From positions 1 to 36,707 of the forward strand of contig JAQGIC010000051.1 of assembly GCA_028288725.1 (NCBI GenBank): a stretch of 36,707 nucleotides of DNA, given 5' to 3'. The position numbers and the translations under genes are program-made. The notes below the pieces were generated by a model. The model had not been told where the DNA came from. It saw only the letters and a list, made by a program, of their open reading frames with translations, and made no database searches. This DNA is from Rhodospirillales bacterium (GTDB lineage Bacteria > Pseudomonadota > Alphaproteobacteria > ATCC43930 > CGMCC-115725). The first letter of the stretch is position 1, and each line of letters begins with the position of its first letter. Positions 15,016 to 23,350 of the stretch are shown piece by piece.

Positions 15016-15789
15016 ATGGATAAGGTCGCAACGGACAAGCCCGCCCCTTCGCGCAAGGCCGAATGGCTGCGCACCGTCAAGCTGCTGATCGTGACGCTCG
15101 CCTTCGTGCTGACGATCCGGACCGTCGCGGCCGAGCCGTTCGTGGTGCCGTCCTCCTCCATGGTGCCGACCCTGCTGATCGGCGACGAGCTGCTGGCGGC
15201 GAAATACCCCTACGGCATCGGCAAATATTCCTCGCCCATCGGCCTGATGCCGGATTTCCCGGGCCGCTTCGCCGGCCATCTGCCCGACCGCGGCGACGTG
15301 ATCGTGTTCCGCCTGCCGCGCGACCCGTCCGAGACCTATGTGAAGCGGCTGGTGGGATTGCCCGGCGACCGCGTCCAGATGAAGGCCGGCCGTCTGATCA
15401 TCAATGGCGCGGTCCTGCCGCGTCGGGCGACCGGCGTCTATGTCACCGTGCTCGACGGCCAGTCCCAGCGCTTCCTGCGCTACGTCGAGACCCTGCCGGG
15501 CGGGCGCGAGCATCCGATCCTGAAGCGCACTGCCGGCTCGCAACTGGACGACACGCCCGAATTCATCGTGCCGGCGCACCATTATTTCATGATGGGCGAC
15601 AATCGCGACATGTCGCTCGACAGCCGCGTGCCGGCGGCCGACGGCGGCGTGGGCTGCGTGCCCGAGGAAAACCTGGTCGGCCGCGCCGATCGGGTACTTT
15701 ATTCGCGCGATCCGGAAGTGGCCGCCTGGGACCTGGCCGATTGGCGCGAGATCTTCCGCGCGGACCGGTTTCTAGGCCGGATCGACTAG
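15016..15789 (+). CDS. lepB: Signal peptidase I
   Basis: A 257-residue inner-membrane serine protease that removes signal peptides on the periplasmic side. A single N-terminal anchor is visible (about 20-37, VKLLIVTLAFVLTIRTVA). The catalytic serine is S48 in VPSSSMVPTL and the general base is K110 in ETYVKRLVGLPGD. Box E, MMGDNRDMSLDSR, is intact. GGCGAGG precedes the ATG. In many alphaproteobacteria the housekeeping lepB sits with acpS and rnc; that context is missing, so this may be an additional copy. Length and motifs are complete. Confidence 0.95.
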   Translation: MDKVATDKPAPSRKAEWLRTVKLLIVTLAFVLTIRTVAAEPFVVPSSSMVPTLLIGDELLAAKYPYGIGKYSSPIGLMPDFPGRFAGHLPDRGDVIVFRLPRDPSETYVKRLVGLPGDRVQMKAGRLIINGAVLPRRATGVYVTVLDGQSQRFLRYVETLPGGREHPILKRTAGSQLDDTPEFIVPAHHYFMMGDNRDMSLDSRVPAADGGVGCVPEENLVGRADRVLYSRDPEVAAWDLADWREIFRADRFLGRID

Positions 15790-15838
15790 AGCGCGATGAT
15801 ATGAGGCCTGCTCGGCCTCATATCTGAATCGCACTCTA
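15787..15838. repeat. 52-bp palindromic element, copy 1 (REP-like)
   Basis: The element begins TAGAG and ends CTCTA and starts at the lepB stop codon. Its core is a perfect 11-bp stem, GATATGAGGCC (15798-15808) and GGCCTCATATC (15814-15824), with loop TGCTC. GCGAT (15793-15797) pairs with ATCGC (15828-15832) further out, with an unpaired TGA on one side. No T-tract follows. It could also be a terminator for lepB, but the related copy next to it argues for a repeat family. Confidence 0.8.
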
Positions 15839-15849
15839 AATCAAATAGT

Positions 15850-15901
15850 TAGAGACTGATTCACCGATCAAGCCAAGCAGGCTTGATCGGATCAGGCTCT
15901 A
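15850..15901. repeat. 52-bp palindromic element, copy 2, inverted relative to copy 1
   Basis: This element has the same length and TAGAG/CTCTA ends. Its core stem is CCGATCAAGCC (15864-15874) with GGCTTGATCGG (15880-15890) and loop AAGCA; outside it CTGAT (15856-15860) pairs with ATCAG (15891-15895). Its reverse complement aligns with copy 1 without gaps: the TAGAGC start, the GAT, the GCCTGCT loop region, TGAATC and CTCTA are shared, whereas stem positions differ in a paired, compensatory way. Confidence 0.8.
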
Positions 15902-15928
15902 GCCGTCTTCGCCCAGGGCAGATGCGGT

Positions 15929-16339
15929 CTAACCGCTGTGCGAGTTGCCGACGAACCGAGTGAGCAGGACCACGGCCAGCACGAGACCGGCGATCGCCAG
16001 CAAGGCGCCGCCGACGCTGCCGGCGTCGTCCTCTTCCGGGGTCACCAGCTGACGCGAGGTGCGGTCGCCGGCGGCGAGCGCCCGGCTGATGCCGGCGGCA
16101 TCGGTCGAATCCGGCTGCAACAAAGGCGTGGCGGAAGTGCGTGCGGCGGGATTGCGGTCCTCCGGCCGGCTCAAGCCGCGCAAGGCCGACGGATCGGCCG
16201 CCCGCGCCGCATCGGACCCGGAGAGCGCGCGCAATTGGCTGTCGGTGCCGGGCGGCGGGTCCGCGGCCGAAGCCGGGCTTGCCCCGGCGAGCGCGCCCAG
16301 CACGATCAGGCCGAGCGGACGGGGCAGGAGGCGGGCCAT
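15929..16339 (-). CDS. Small exported protein with C-terminal membrane helix, unknown function
   Basis: A 136-residue protein with no family I recognise. ATG 16339 is chosen because AGGA lies about 6 bases upstream and directly gives a signal peptide (MARLLPRPLGLIVLGALAGASPASA). An in-frame ATG at 16399 would add 20 basic residues in front. After a Pro/Ser/Asp-rich linker (about 30-100), a hydrophobic helix, GGALLAIAGLVLAVVLLTRFV, closes the protein, leaving a short tail, GNSHSG. The layout suggests a periplasmic segment anchored at its C-terminus. It faces the palindromic repeats at its 3' end and diverges from the malonyl-CoA decarboxylase gene. Confidence 0.7.
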   Translation of the reverse strand: MARLLPRPLGLIVLGALAGASPASAADPPPGTDSQLRALSGSDAARAADPSALRGLSRPEDRNPAARTSATPLLQPDSTDAAGISRALAAGDRTSRQLVTPEEDDAGSVGGALLAIAGLVLAVVLLTRFVGNSHSG

Positions 16340-16530
16340 TCGGTTCCTATGGGTCACGGGCGCCAGGATGCGCCGAAGGTTCTTAAGGAATCGCGCCACA
16401 ATCGGTCGGTCAGGTCAAGGGAGGCGATCCGGCGCGCGGAGCTTGCGGCGAGATGGCGCTTGCACCTGTCATCGGAGCGTCGGAACATAATGCGTCCCAC
16501 GCCCGTTCGCCTGTCCGTTGGAGGGTTCCG

Positions 16531-17952
16531 ATGAGTTCCAGCTGGTTCGATCGTTTGCTGTCCTCGATTGCCGATCGCGGTCGGGCCTGGGTCAAGATTC
16601 CGACCGGCGTGCCGCCGCTCGAACAGGTGGTGCAGCTGAGCCGCAGCCTGATCTCGGAACGGGGCGAGGCGTCGGGCGCCGCCCTCGCGCGCGCCCTGCT
16701 GGAACGCCTGGGCACGCTGGGCGAGGCCGATCGCCTGACTTACTATCGTTTTCTCGCCAATGATTTCGCGCCCGATCCGTCCAAGCTGAAGCTGGCGGCC
16801 GAGGCCTATCTGGCGGCGCCGACGCCGGCGACGGCCATGGTGCTGGGCGAGGTGGCGGAGCCGCCGCGGCAGGAATTGCTGCGCCGGATCAACATGGCGC
16901 CCGGCGGCACCGCGACGCTGGTGCGCATGCGCGAGGGGCTATTGCCGCTGTTGCGCGGGCATGACGAGCTCATCCCGCTCGACGCCGACCTGCGCCATCT
17001 GCTGGGATCCTGGTTCAATCGCGGCTTCCTCGAACTGCGTCGCATCGATTGGCACCAGACGCCGGCGGCGATCCTGGAAAAGCTGATCCAGTACGAGGCG
17101 GTGCACGAGATCAAGGGGTGGCCCGATCTGCGCCGCCGCCTGGCGCGCGACCGGCGCTGCTTCGCCTTCTTCCATCCGGCGCTGGCCGACGAGCCGCTGA
17201 TCTTCGTCGAGGTGGCGCTGGTCAACGGCCTGTCCGCCGCGGTCCAGCCGTTGCTGGAGCAGGACAATATCCAGGAGCTCAAGACACCGGACACGGCGAT
17301 CTTCTACTCGATCTCGAACTGCCAGAAGGGCCTGCGCGGCATCTCGTTCGGCAATTTCCTGATCAAGCAAGTGGTCGAGGATCTGAAGGCCGAGACGCCG
17401 AGCCTGACTCAATTCGCCACGCTGTCGCCGGTACCGGGCTTCCGCCGCTGGCTCGATGCAAGGTTCGACAAGGGCGCTCAGCATCTGCTGATGGCGGAGG
17501 AGCGCGTCGCCATCGCGGCACTCGCCGACATGAAGGGCGCCAAGGGAGCCTTCCGCCGTCTCTTGCAGACCCCGGGCTGGCATGAGGACGCGGCGACAGC
17601 GACGGCGCTCAAGGGGCCGCTGCAGCGGCTGTGCGCCGAATATCTGACCGCCAGCAATGGCGGCAAGGGCCCGACCGATCCGGTCGCGCGCTTCCACCTG
17701 GGCAACGGCGCCCGGCTGGAACGGGTCAATTACCTGGCCAATACGGCACCGCGCGGCTTCAAGGAAAGCTATGGGCTGATGGTCAATTACCTCTATGACC
17801 TGGACCGGATCGAGGCCAATCACGAGGCGTTCGTGCGCCATGGCACCGTCGCCCATTCCGACGCGGTCGCGGCCCTGGTCGCCCAGGGCGCCCGCGCCAA
17901 GAACGGCGTCACCAGCCTGCTGGGCTTCACCGGGCGTCGGTCGGCCTCGTAG
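16531..17952 (+). CDS. Malonyl-CoA decarboxylase
   Basis: A 473-residue enzyme converting malonyl-CoA to acetyl-CoA and CO2 (EC 4.1.1.9). The N-terminal helical domain (about 1-150) is followed by the acetyltransferase-like catalytic domain. Family-specific stretches are CFAFFHPALADEPLIFVEVAL, DTAIFYSISNCQKGLRGISFGNFLIKQ, FATLSPVPGFRRWL (expected catalytic serine) and ARFHLGNGARLERVNYLAN (expected catalytic histidine). ATG 16531 is preceded by GGAGG at 6 bases. The hydroxyproline dehydratase gene follows after 12 bases, so they are probably cotranscribed. No malonyl-CoA synthetase (matB) is seen alongside. The length is normal for bacterial MCD. Confidence 0.95.
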   Translation: MSSSWFDRLLSSIADRGRAWVKIPTGVPPLEQVVQLSRSLISERGEASGAALARALLERLGTLGEADRLTYYRFLANDFAPDPSKLKLAAEAYLAAPTPATAMVLGEVAEPPRQELLRRINMAPGGTATLVRMREGLLPLLRGHDELIPLDADLRHLLGSWFNRGFLELRRIDWHQTPAAILEKLIQYEAVHEIKGWPDLRRRLARDRRCFAFFHPALADEPLIFVEVALVNGLSAAVQPLLEQDNIQELKTPDTAIFYSISNCQKGLRGISFGNFLIKQVVEDLKAETPSLTQFATLSPVPGFRRWLDARFDKGAQHLLMAEERVAIAALADMKGAKGAFRRLLQTPGWHEDAATATALKGPLQRLCAEYLTASNGGKGPTDPVARFHLGNGARLERVNYLANTAPRGFKESYGLMVNYLYDLDRIEANHEAFVRHGTVAHSDAVAALVAQGARAKNGVTSLLGFTGRRSAS

Positions 17953-17964
17953 CGGAGCGGGCCC

Positions 17965-18996
17965 ATGTCGCGCCAGACCTACGACACGATCGACATGCAT
18001 ACGGCCGGCGAGCCGGTCCGCATCGTGACCGGCGGCTATCCGGAACTCCATGGCCGCACCATTCTCGACAAGCGGCGCGACGCGCGGGCGCGGTTCGACC
18101 ATATCCGCACGACGCTGATGCTGGAGCCGCGCGGGCATGCCGGCATGTATGGCGTCATCCCGACCACGCCCAGCGGGCCGGATGCCGATCTGGCCGTGCT
18201 GTTCACCCATAACGAGGGCTACAGCACCATGTGCGGTCACGCGACCATCGCGATCGGTCGCTGGGCGGTCGATTCCGGCCGGGTCCCGTCCGACGATGGT
18301 CGCGCACGGTTCGGGTTGGAGACGCCGTGCGGCATCGTGCAAGTCCTGGTCGAGCCCACCATCGGCGACGCGCCGCTGGTGACGTTCGAGAGCGTGCGGT
18401 CCTTCGCCAGCCATCTGGATCTGGCGGTCGAGGTGCCGGGCCACGGCACCGTCACGCTCGATATCGCCTTCGGCGGCGCCTATTACGCCATCCTGCCGTC
18501 CTCGCGCCTGGGGCTGTCGTTCATGACCACCCCGGTCGAGACCTTGGTGCTGGCCGGCGTCGCCATCACCGACGCCGTGCGCGCCGCGGTCGCGATCACC
18601 CACCCGGACGAACCGGACCTGGGCTTTCTCTACGGCACGATCCTCATCGATGACGAGACGCCCGACAGCGGCGCGCCCAGCTACAACCTCTGCATCTTCG
18701 CCGAAGGCCAGATCGACCGCTCGCCGACCGGCAGCGGCGTCACCGCGCGGATGGCGCTCGATTTCGCCCGCGGATGGGTCGGGCCGGGCGTCAAACGCGA
18801 ATTCCGCGGCGTCTCGGACCAGGGGTTCCTGGGCGAATTGGCCCAGGCGACCGGCGCGGGGCTCGCGGCCTCGGCAACCGTGCTCGTCGCCGGCCGGGCA
18901 CACTACGCCGGCGAAGCGCGCTTCATCGTCGAGCACGCCGACCCGCTCGGCCCCGGGTTCCGTCTGCCCAAGCGCTTCGCCGATCTGGCCCGCTGA
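17965..18996 (+). CDS. Trans-3-hydroxy-L-proline dehydratase (proline racemase family)
   Basis: A 343-residue member of the proline racemase fold. Proline racemases and 4-hydroxyproline epimerases use two cysteines; here the first is kept (C90 in MCGHATIAIGR) but the second position is threonine (T255 in DRSPTGSGV). This Cys/Thr pair is the signature of trans-3-hydroxy-L-proline dehydratases (EC 4.2.1.77) such as human L3HYPDH, which yield pyrroline-2-carboxylate. The start ATG has GGAGCGGG before it and lies 12 bases after the malonyl-CoA decarboxylase stop. A reductase for the product is not visible in the window. The assignment rests on this residue pattern. Confidence 0.88.
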   Translation: MSRQTYDTIDMHTAGEPVRIVTGGYPELHGRTILDKRRDARARFDHIRTTLMLEPRGHAGMYGVIPTTPSGPDADLAVLFTHNEGYSTMCGHATIAIGRWAVDSGRVPSDDGRARFGLETPCGIVQVLVEPTIGDAPLVTFESVRSFASHLDLAVEVPGHGTVTLDIAFGGAYYAILPSSRLGLSFMTTPVETLVLAGVAITDAVRAAVAITHPDEPDLGFLYGTILIDDETPDSGAPSYNLCIFAEGQIDRSPTGSGVTARMALDFARGWVGPGVKREFRGVSDQGFLGELAQATGAGLAASATVLVAGRAHYAGEARFIVEHADPLGPGFRLPKRFADLAR

Positions 18997-19000
18997 TCTC

Positions 19001-19825
19001 TCACCGCGCGAAGGCCCAGTGCAACCCGTCGGCCAGCCAGGCGGGATCGATCTCGTGGTCGCCGGAATGCAGGCAGAGCTGCAACCGCCCGGCACCGCAC
19101 CCGGTCCAGTTCGAACATTCCAGGCGACCTTCCTGGCTCGTGCTGTCCGGCGCCTCCTGGCATCGGTCGAGCCCGCGCAGGATCTCGAAGCCGTGCGCCG
19201 TATTGCCTTGCCGCCACAGCAGGCCGATCCGCCGCCCGGCCAGCGGAAATGTGTGGTCGTTGTAGCCGTGAACCTGGCGCAGCGTCACCGGACCGCCCGG
19301 GCATCGCTCCGGATAGGGCACCCAGAACGTGCCGGAAATCGGCAGGAATGCCGTGAATCCCCGGGGTGAATGGCAGGCGAGTTCCCAGACCATCGAGGCG
19401 CCGATGGAAAAGCCGCTGGCCACGACGCGCCGGGGGTCGATCGGCCAGCGCTTTTCGGCATCCTCGATCACCGCGTGCAGAAAGGCGATGTCGTCCCGGC
19501 CCTGGTGCGGCGCGCCGGTAAAACTCCAATTGCCGTCGCTGCCATCGGGCGCGATGAACAGGGCGCCCTGTCCGGTGGCCGCCGCCGCGAGGCCGGGTTC
19601 GGCCATCGCCTGCGCGGCGCTTTCACCGTAACCATGGATGAACAGCACCAGGGGCAGCGCGCTCTTGCCGTCCCAATCGGGCGGCAGGGCGGCCAGATAT
19701 TGCCCGCCCGCAATCCCGATCGCCTCGGCAGCGGGAGCCGGTGACCCGATCAGCCAGGATAGAGCCAGCACGATGCAACTGACGAAGCGCCTGGCGCGCC
19801 GGAGGCGACGAATGAGGTCTCGCAT
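19001..19825 (-). CDS. Exported alpha/beta-hydrolase, PHB depolymerase/feruloyl esterase-like
   Basis: A 274-residue esterase of the LpqC/poly(3-hydroxybutyrate) depolymerase-like group. A long basic N-terminus and hydrophobic stretch (ARRFVSCIVLALSWLIGSPAPAAEA) form a signal peptide. The oxyanion region is LVLFIHGYGES, and the nucleophile S140 sits in GFSIGAS. The acid is likely the Asp in HGYNDHTFPL and the base the His in HSGDHEIDPAWL. Several paired cysteines in the C-terminal half suit disulfides in a periplasmic enzyme. The natural substrate is unclear: short polyesters or acetyl/feruloyl esters are typical. No strong ribosome binding site is seen. It lies 51 bases downstream of modA on the same strand. 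Confidence 0.83.
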   Translation of the reverse strand: MRDLIRRLRRARRFVSCIVLALSWLIGSPAPAAEAIGIAGGQYLAALPPDWDGKSALPLVLFIHGYGESAAQAMAEPGLAAAATGQGALFIAPDGSDGNWSFTGAPHQGRDDIAFLHAVIEDAEKRWPIDPRRVVASGFSIGASMVWELACHSPRGFTAFLPISGTFWVPYPERCPGGPVTLRQVHGYNDHTFPLAGRRIGLLWRQGNTAHGFEILRGLDRCQEAPDSTSQEGRLECSNWTGCGAGRLQLCLHSGDHEIDPAWLADGLHWAFAR

Positions 19826-19876
19826 ATTCCGGCAGGCTAGCGGAGACGTCAGCGCTCGGCCAGGGGCGTGATCCGG

Positions 19877-20656
19877 CTATGCCGGCGGGGCGAGGCGGGT
19901 GAAGCCCTGGCGGGTGAAGAAGGGCGCGGCCGCGGGGCTTGCCAGGTAATCCAGGAAAGGCTTGGCGCCGGCGTTCGTGCTGGCCTTGATCAGCGCGGCC
20001 GGATAGATGATCGGCGGATAAGACGAGGCCGGGAAATCGGCGGCGATGCGCACGCCCGCATCTGCGGCGGCATCGGTCGCATAGACGATGCCGAGCGGCG
20101 CCTCCGATCGGCTGACCAGCGCCAGCGCGGCGCGCACGCTCTCGGCGCGGGCCAGATGCGGCTCGATCCCAGGCCATAGGCCCAGCTTTTCCAGCGCCGC
20201 CTGGCCGTATTTGCCGGCCGGAACCGACTGCGGATCGCCGATCGCCAGGCGGCCGCCCTTGAGCGCGCCCAGGAGATCGGTCTCAGGCCCCAGCGCGATC
20301 GCAACCGGATTGTCCTTGGCCGTCACCAGCACCAGCCGGTTGCCCAGCAGGTCGATCCGGCTCTCGGGCCGGATCAGATCGTGCTTGGCGACCTCGTTCA
20401 TCCAATCCAGATCGGCCGAAATGAACAGGTCGGCCGGCGCCCCGCTTTCGATCTGCTTGGCCAACGGTCCGCTGGCGGCATAGGACGCCTCGATCTTGAC
20501 GCCGGTGCGCCTGGCATAATCGGCGATGGCGTCATCGAGCGAGTTCTTCAGGCTGGCGGCCGCGAACACCAGCACGTCGGCCGCCGCCGCCGGACGTGCC
20601 ACGAAGCCGGCGATGAGGGCCACGGCCAACAGGGCGGAACGGATCGAGCGACGCAT
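19877..20656 (-). CDS. modA: Molybdate ABC transporter substrate-binding protein
   Basis: A 259-residue periplasmic binding protein with signal peptide (MRRSIRSALLAVALIAGFVARPAAA). Family features are VLVFAAASLKNSLDDAI (oxyanion-contacting serine), ASYAASGPLAKQIESGAPADLFISAD, and GDPQSVPAGKYGQAALEKLG. GGAGG lies 6 bases before the ATG. The permease and ATPase genes modB and modC are absent on both sides, so this is an orphan binding protein or the transporter is encoded elsewhere. I see no molybdenum-cofactor riboswitch or ModE-type palindrome in the 146 bases upstream. Confidence 0.93.
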   Translation of the reverse strand: MRRSIRSALLAVALIAGFVARPAAAADVLVFAAASLKNSLDDAIADYARRTGVKIEASYAASGPLAKQIESGAPADLFISADLDWMNEVAKHDLIRPESRIDLLGNRLVLVTAKDNPVAIALGPETDLLGALKGGRLAIGDPQSVPAGKYGQAALEKLGLWPGIEPHLARAESVRAALALVSRSEAPLGIVYATDAAADAGVRIAADFPASSYPPIIYPAALIKASTNAGAKPFLDYLASPAAAPFFTRQGFTRLAPPA

Positions 20657-20802
20657 GGAACCTCCGAGGGATCGATATGTCCACCAGAATATCTCGATTG
20701 ACGAGGACAGGTCGAGGGCAGCGATGTCGCGCGGTAGCTACCCCATCAGAGCGACCGTAAGATCCTTTGTGGCACTCCTGGATGGGAATGACGAAAAGAG
20801 GA

Positions 20803-21531
20803 CTACTTGAACTCCCGGAGCTTCACCTTGGTGCGATGATCCGGCGGCGCGGTGCCGAAGCTCGTCGCGGTTCCCTTGAAATAGTCCTTCTGCCATTTCG
20901 CCGTCTGGGCTGCGGAGCCGGGGACGGTCAGATCCTTGTTGAAATTGGCGCGGTCGGCCGCCCATTTCGCATAGGCCTCGTGCACCTCCGGATCGTCGGC
21001 CATGGCCTTGATCTCGGGCAGCACCTGCTCGATCATGCCGCGCCGGATCGGGAAGATGGTGCAGAACGGCTCGCCCTCGGCGAACGTGACCGGCTGGTTC
21101 GTCCGGGTGAATTTCCAATTCATGGTGAAGGTGAACGGCGACCAGTCCGTTTCGACCACCGCGCTCATCGGCTGGATCGCGTCCTTGAACATGTTGGTCG
21201 GGCCCGAGACCCACAGATCGTAGCCGGGCTCGGTGCGGAACAGGCCGGTGACGTGGAAGGTCAGAATGCCCTGGCCGAAATGGCTGAGGGCGGCGGGGGC
21301 GGCGCCGGGAACGGCGGGGTTGATGATGATCCCGTCGGTGTTGTTGCCGCCGGTCCAGACCGCGGCGAACGGGATCGGGTTCAGGATTTGCCAGCCATGG
21401 GCGTTGGCGATATTGAGCGGCAGGCAGCGATAGGCGAACTGCTCGGGCGTCGCGCCCATCCAATCGCGTTCGACAGGGGCGGTACGGATCAACGGTGCGG
21501 GGCCGGAGGTCGGATAGCAGATCAGGCGCAA
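20803..21531 (-). CDS. DUF6065 family protein
   Basis: A 242-residue cytoplasmic protein. The segments WMGATPEQFAYRCLPLNIANAHGWQIL, GTFRTEP-like LFRTEPGYDLWVSGPTNMFKD and FTRTNQPVTFAEGEPFCTIFPI match the uncharacterised DUF6065 family as I remember it. It probably begins at TTG 21531, with GGAT about 9 bases upstream. It follows the PAS-GGDEF-EAL gene by 24 bases on the same strand, so the two may share a transcript. Homologues are often near 2-oxoglutarate or cupin-type oxygenases; none is here. No catalytic motif can be named. Confidence 0.78.
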   Translation of the reverse strand: MRLICYPTSGPAPLIRTAPVERDWMGATPEQFAYRCLPLNIANAHGWQILNPIPFAAVWTGGNNTDGIIINPAVPGAAPAALSHFGQGILTFHVTGLFRTEPGYDLWVSGPTNMFKDAIQPMSAVVETDWSPFTFTMNWKFTRTNQPVTFAEGEPFCTIFPIRRGMIEQVLPEIKAMADDPEVHEAYAKWAADRANFNKDLTVPGSAAQTAKWQKDYFKGTATSFGTAPPDHRTKVKLREFK

Positions 21532-21555
21532 GATTGGGGATCCAGTCGGTCGGGG

Positions 21556-23268
21556 TTATATCAGGCCGCGGGCGGTCGGGACCGGGGCCGGGTGGCGCAA
21601 CAGCTCCGCCGCCTCGTCGGCCGGCACCGGTCGTCCGGTCAGAAAGCCCTGGACGACGGTGCATTTGAGCGTGCGCAGCACATTGAGCTGTTCGCGCGTC
21701 TCGACGCCCTCGGCGACCACGTCGAGGCCCAGTTCGGCCGCGAGCGAGATGATGGCGGAGGCCACTGCGCGGCTCGCCCGGTCCCAATCGACGTCCTTGG
21801 TGAAGGCGCGATCGATCTTCAGCGTCGAGATCGGCAGGCGGTTCAGGCTGGCGAGGCTGGAATAGCCGGTGCCGAAATCATCCATGGCGACCTTGATGCC
21901 GGTATCGGTCAGGCCCTGCACGATGCGGCAGACCCGATCGAAATCGGTGATCATGGTGCTTTCGGTAATCTCGATCTCCATCAGCCGTTCCGGCAGTTCG
22001 AACTGCTGATAGGCCGCCAGATGGTCCTGCAGCAGGTCGCCCAGGAATTCGCGCGGCGAGACATTGACCGCGATCGGCACCGGCGACAGCCCGGCATCGA
22101 TCCAGTCGCGCTGCTGGCGGCCGACCGCTTCGAACACCCAGCGGGTCAGCGGGCCGATCAGCCCGCATTCCTCGGCCAGATTGATGAAGGTCACCGGCGG
22201 CAGCATGCCGCGTTCCGGATGGTGCCAGCGCACCAGCGCCTCGAACCCGACCAGGCGATAATCGGGCAGCGAGACCTTGGGCTGGAAATGCAGCAGCAGC
22301 TCGCCGGCCGGAATGGCGCGGCGCAGGTCGGTCTCCAGATCGAACCGGTTCTTGGCATGGCCGTGCAGGTCGCGATCGAAGAAGGCGAAATGATTGCCGC
22401 CCAACTGCTTCGCGGTCTGGAGTGCCGCCTCGGCGGCACGCATCAATTCGCCCGGGTCGGCACCATCGTCCGGATAGATCGAGATGCCGATCGACGCGCT
22501 CAGCTCATGGGGCACATCGTTCAGGCGGAACGGGGTGCGGCACAGATCCAGCAAGCGGGCGGCGGCGCGATAGGCGTTCTCGGTGCTGGCGCCGGCCTCG
22601 CCGATCATGACGAAGCGATTGCCCGACAGATGGCCGGCGATCTCGTGGCCGTGGCGAATGAGGCTGATGCGCCGGCCGATCTCGCCCAGCAGCGCGTCGC
22701 CGGCGCCATGGCCTTGCGTTTCGTTGATGGTCTGGAACCGGTCGACGCCGAAGGTCAGCACCGGCACCTTGCGCCCTTCGTCGCGGGCATTCTCGATCGC
22801 GGCCTCGATCAGGCTTTCCAGCAGCGCGCGGTTGGGCAGGCCGGTCAGATTGTCGTGGGTGACCATACGGGCGAGTTCGCTCTCGTGCCGCTTCGCCTCG
22901 GTGATGTCCAGGCTGAGGCCGATGGTGCCGCGAAACGTGCCGTCCGGGTCGAACAGAGGCTGGCCGCGCACCTGCATCCAGCGATATTCGCCGTCGTGCC
23001 GCCGATTGCGGACCTCGGCACGCAGCGACGAACGATCATCGTGCTGATGCTCGAAATTGACTTCCAGCGGAACGAGATCGTCGGGGTGGACCGTGTCCCG
23101 CCAGCCATGCCCAAGCATCTGCGGCAGGGTCGTCCCCGTGAAGGCGAGCGTCGCCTGGTTGACATAGATGCAGGATTTGTCCGCGTCGGTCATCCAGACC
23201 ATCGCCGGAATATTCTCCAGGAGATGCCAGAGAAAAGCGCGGTCCAACTCCGGCGGCGGCATGGGCAT
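21556..23268 (-). CDS. PAS-GGDEF-EAL protein, probable c-di-GMP phosphodiesterase
   Basis: A 570-residue signalling protein without membrane helices. It has a PAS/PAC sensor (about 10-128: ENIPAMVWMTDADKSCIYVNQA, HPDD, GTIGLSLDITEAK), a GGDEF domain (about 135-300) and an EAL domain (about 310-560). The GGDEF active-site loop reads SGNRF (215-219), so cyclase activity is unlikely. The EAL domain is complete: EALVRW at 343-348, E434, DDFGTGYSSL at 463-472, K484-D486 and E520. It is therefore probably a phosphodiesterase lowering c-di-GMP, with the PAS as input. The start is uncertain: ATG 23268 or 23262, or a TTG at 23310. The DUF6065 gene follows by 24 bases. Confidence 0.92.
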   Translation of the reverse strand: MPMPPPELDRAFLWHLLENIPAMVWMTDADKSCIYVNQATLAFTGTTLPQMLGHGWRDTVHPDDLVPLEVNFEHQHDDRSSLRAEVRNRRHDGEYRWMQVRGQPLFDPDGTFRGTIGLSLDITEAKRHESELARMVTHDNLTGLPNRALLESLIEAAIENARDEGRKVPVLTFGVDRFQTINETQGHGAGDALLGEIGRRISLIRHGHEIAGHLSGNRFVMIGEAGASTENAYRAAARLLDLCRTPFRLNDVPHELSASIGISIYPDDGADPGELMRAAEAALQTAKQLGGNHFAFFDRDLHGHAKNRFDLETDLRRAIPAGELLLHFQPKVSLPDYRLVGFEALVRWHHPERGMLPPVTFINLAEECGLIGPLTRWVFEAVGRQQRDWIDAGLSPVPIAVNVSPREFLGDLLQDHLAAYQQFELPERLMEIEITESTMITDFDRVCRIVQGLTDTGIKVAMDDFGTGYSSLASLNRLPISTLKIDRAFTKDVDWDRASRAVASAIISLAAELGLDVVAEGVETREQLNVLRTLKCTVVQGFLTGRPVPADEAAELLRHPAPVPTARGLI

Positions 23269-23350
23269 ACTTTCTGGGTAACACAGTGACGGGCGAGACT
23301 CTATCTTCAAGTCCTTGCGGAAATAAAGCAGGCTCGATTGAACGGACGGA

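Noticed and set aside
16939-19095. 718-codon open frame on the minus strand
   Set aside because: It is antisense to the malonyl-CoA decarboxylase and hydroxyproline dehydratase genes, both strongly supported.
20657-20802. Possible molybdenum-cofactor riboswitch or ModE site before modA
   Set aside because: No matching conserved structure or palindrome could be found by eye in the 146 bases.
20767-23289. 840-codon open frame on the plus strand
   Set aside because: It lies antisense to the PAS-GGDEF-EAL and DUF6065 genes; its Gln/His/Asp/Arg-rich product has no domain and arises from GC-biased third positions of the real genes.
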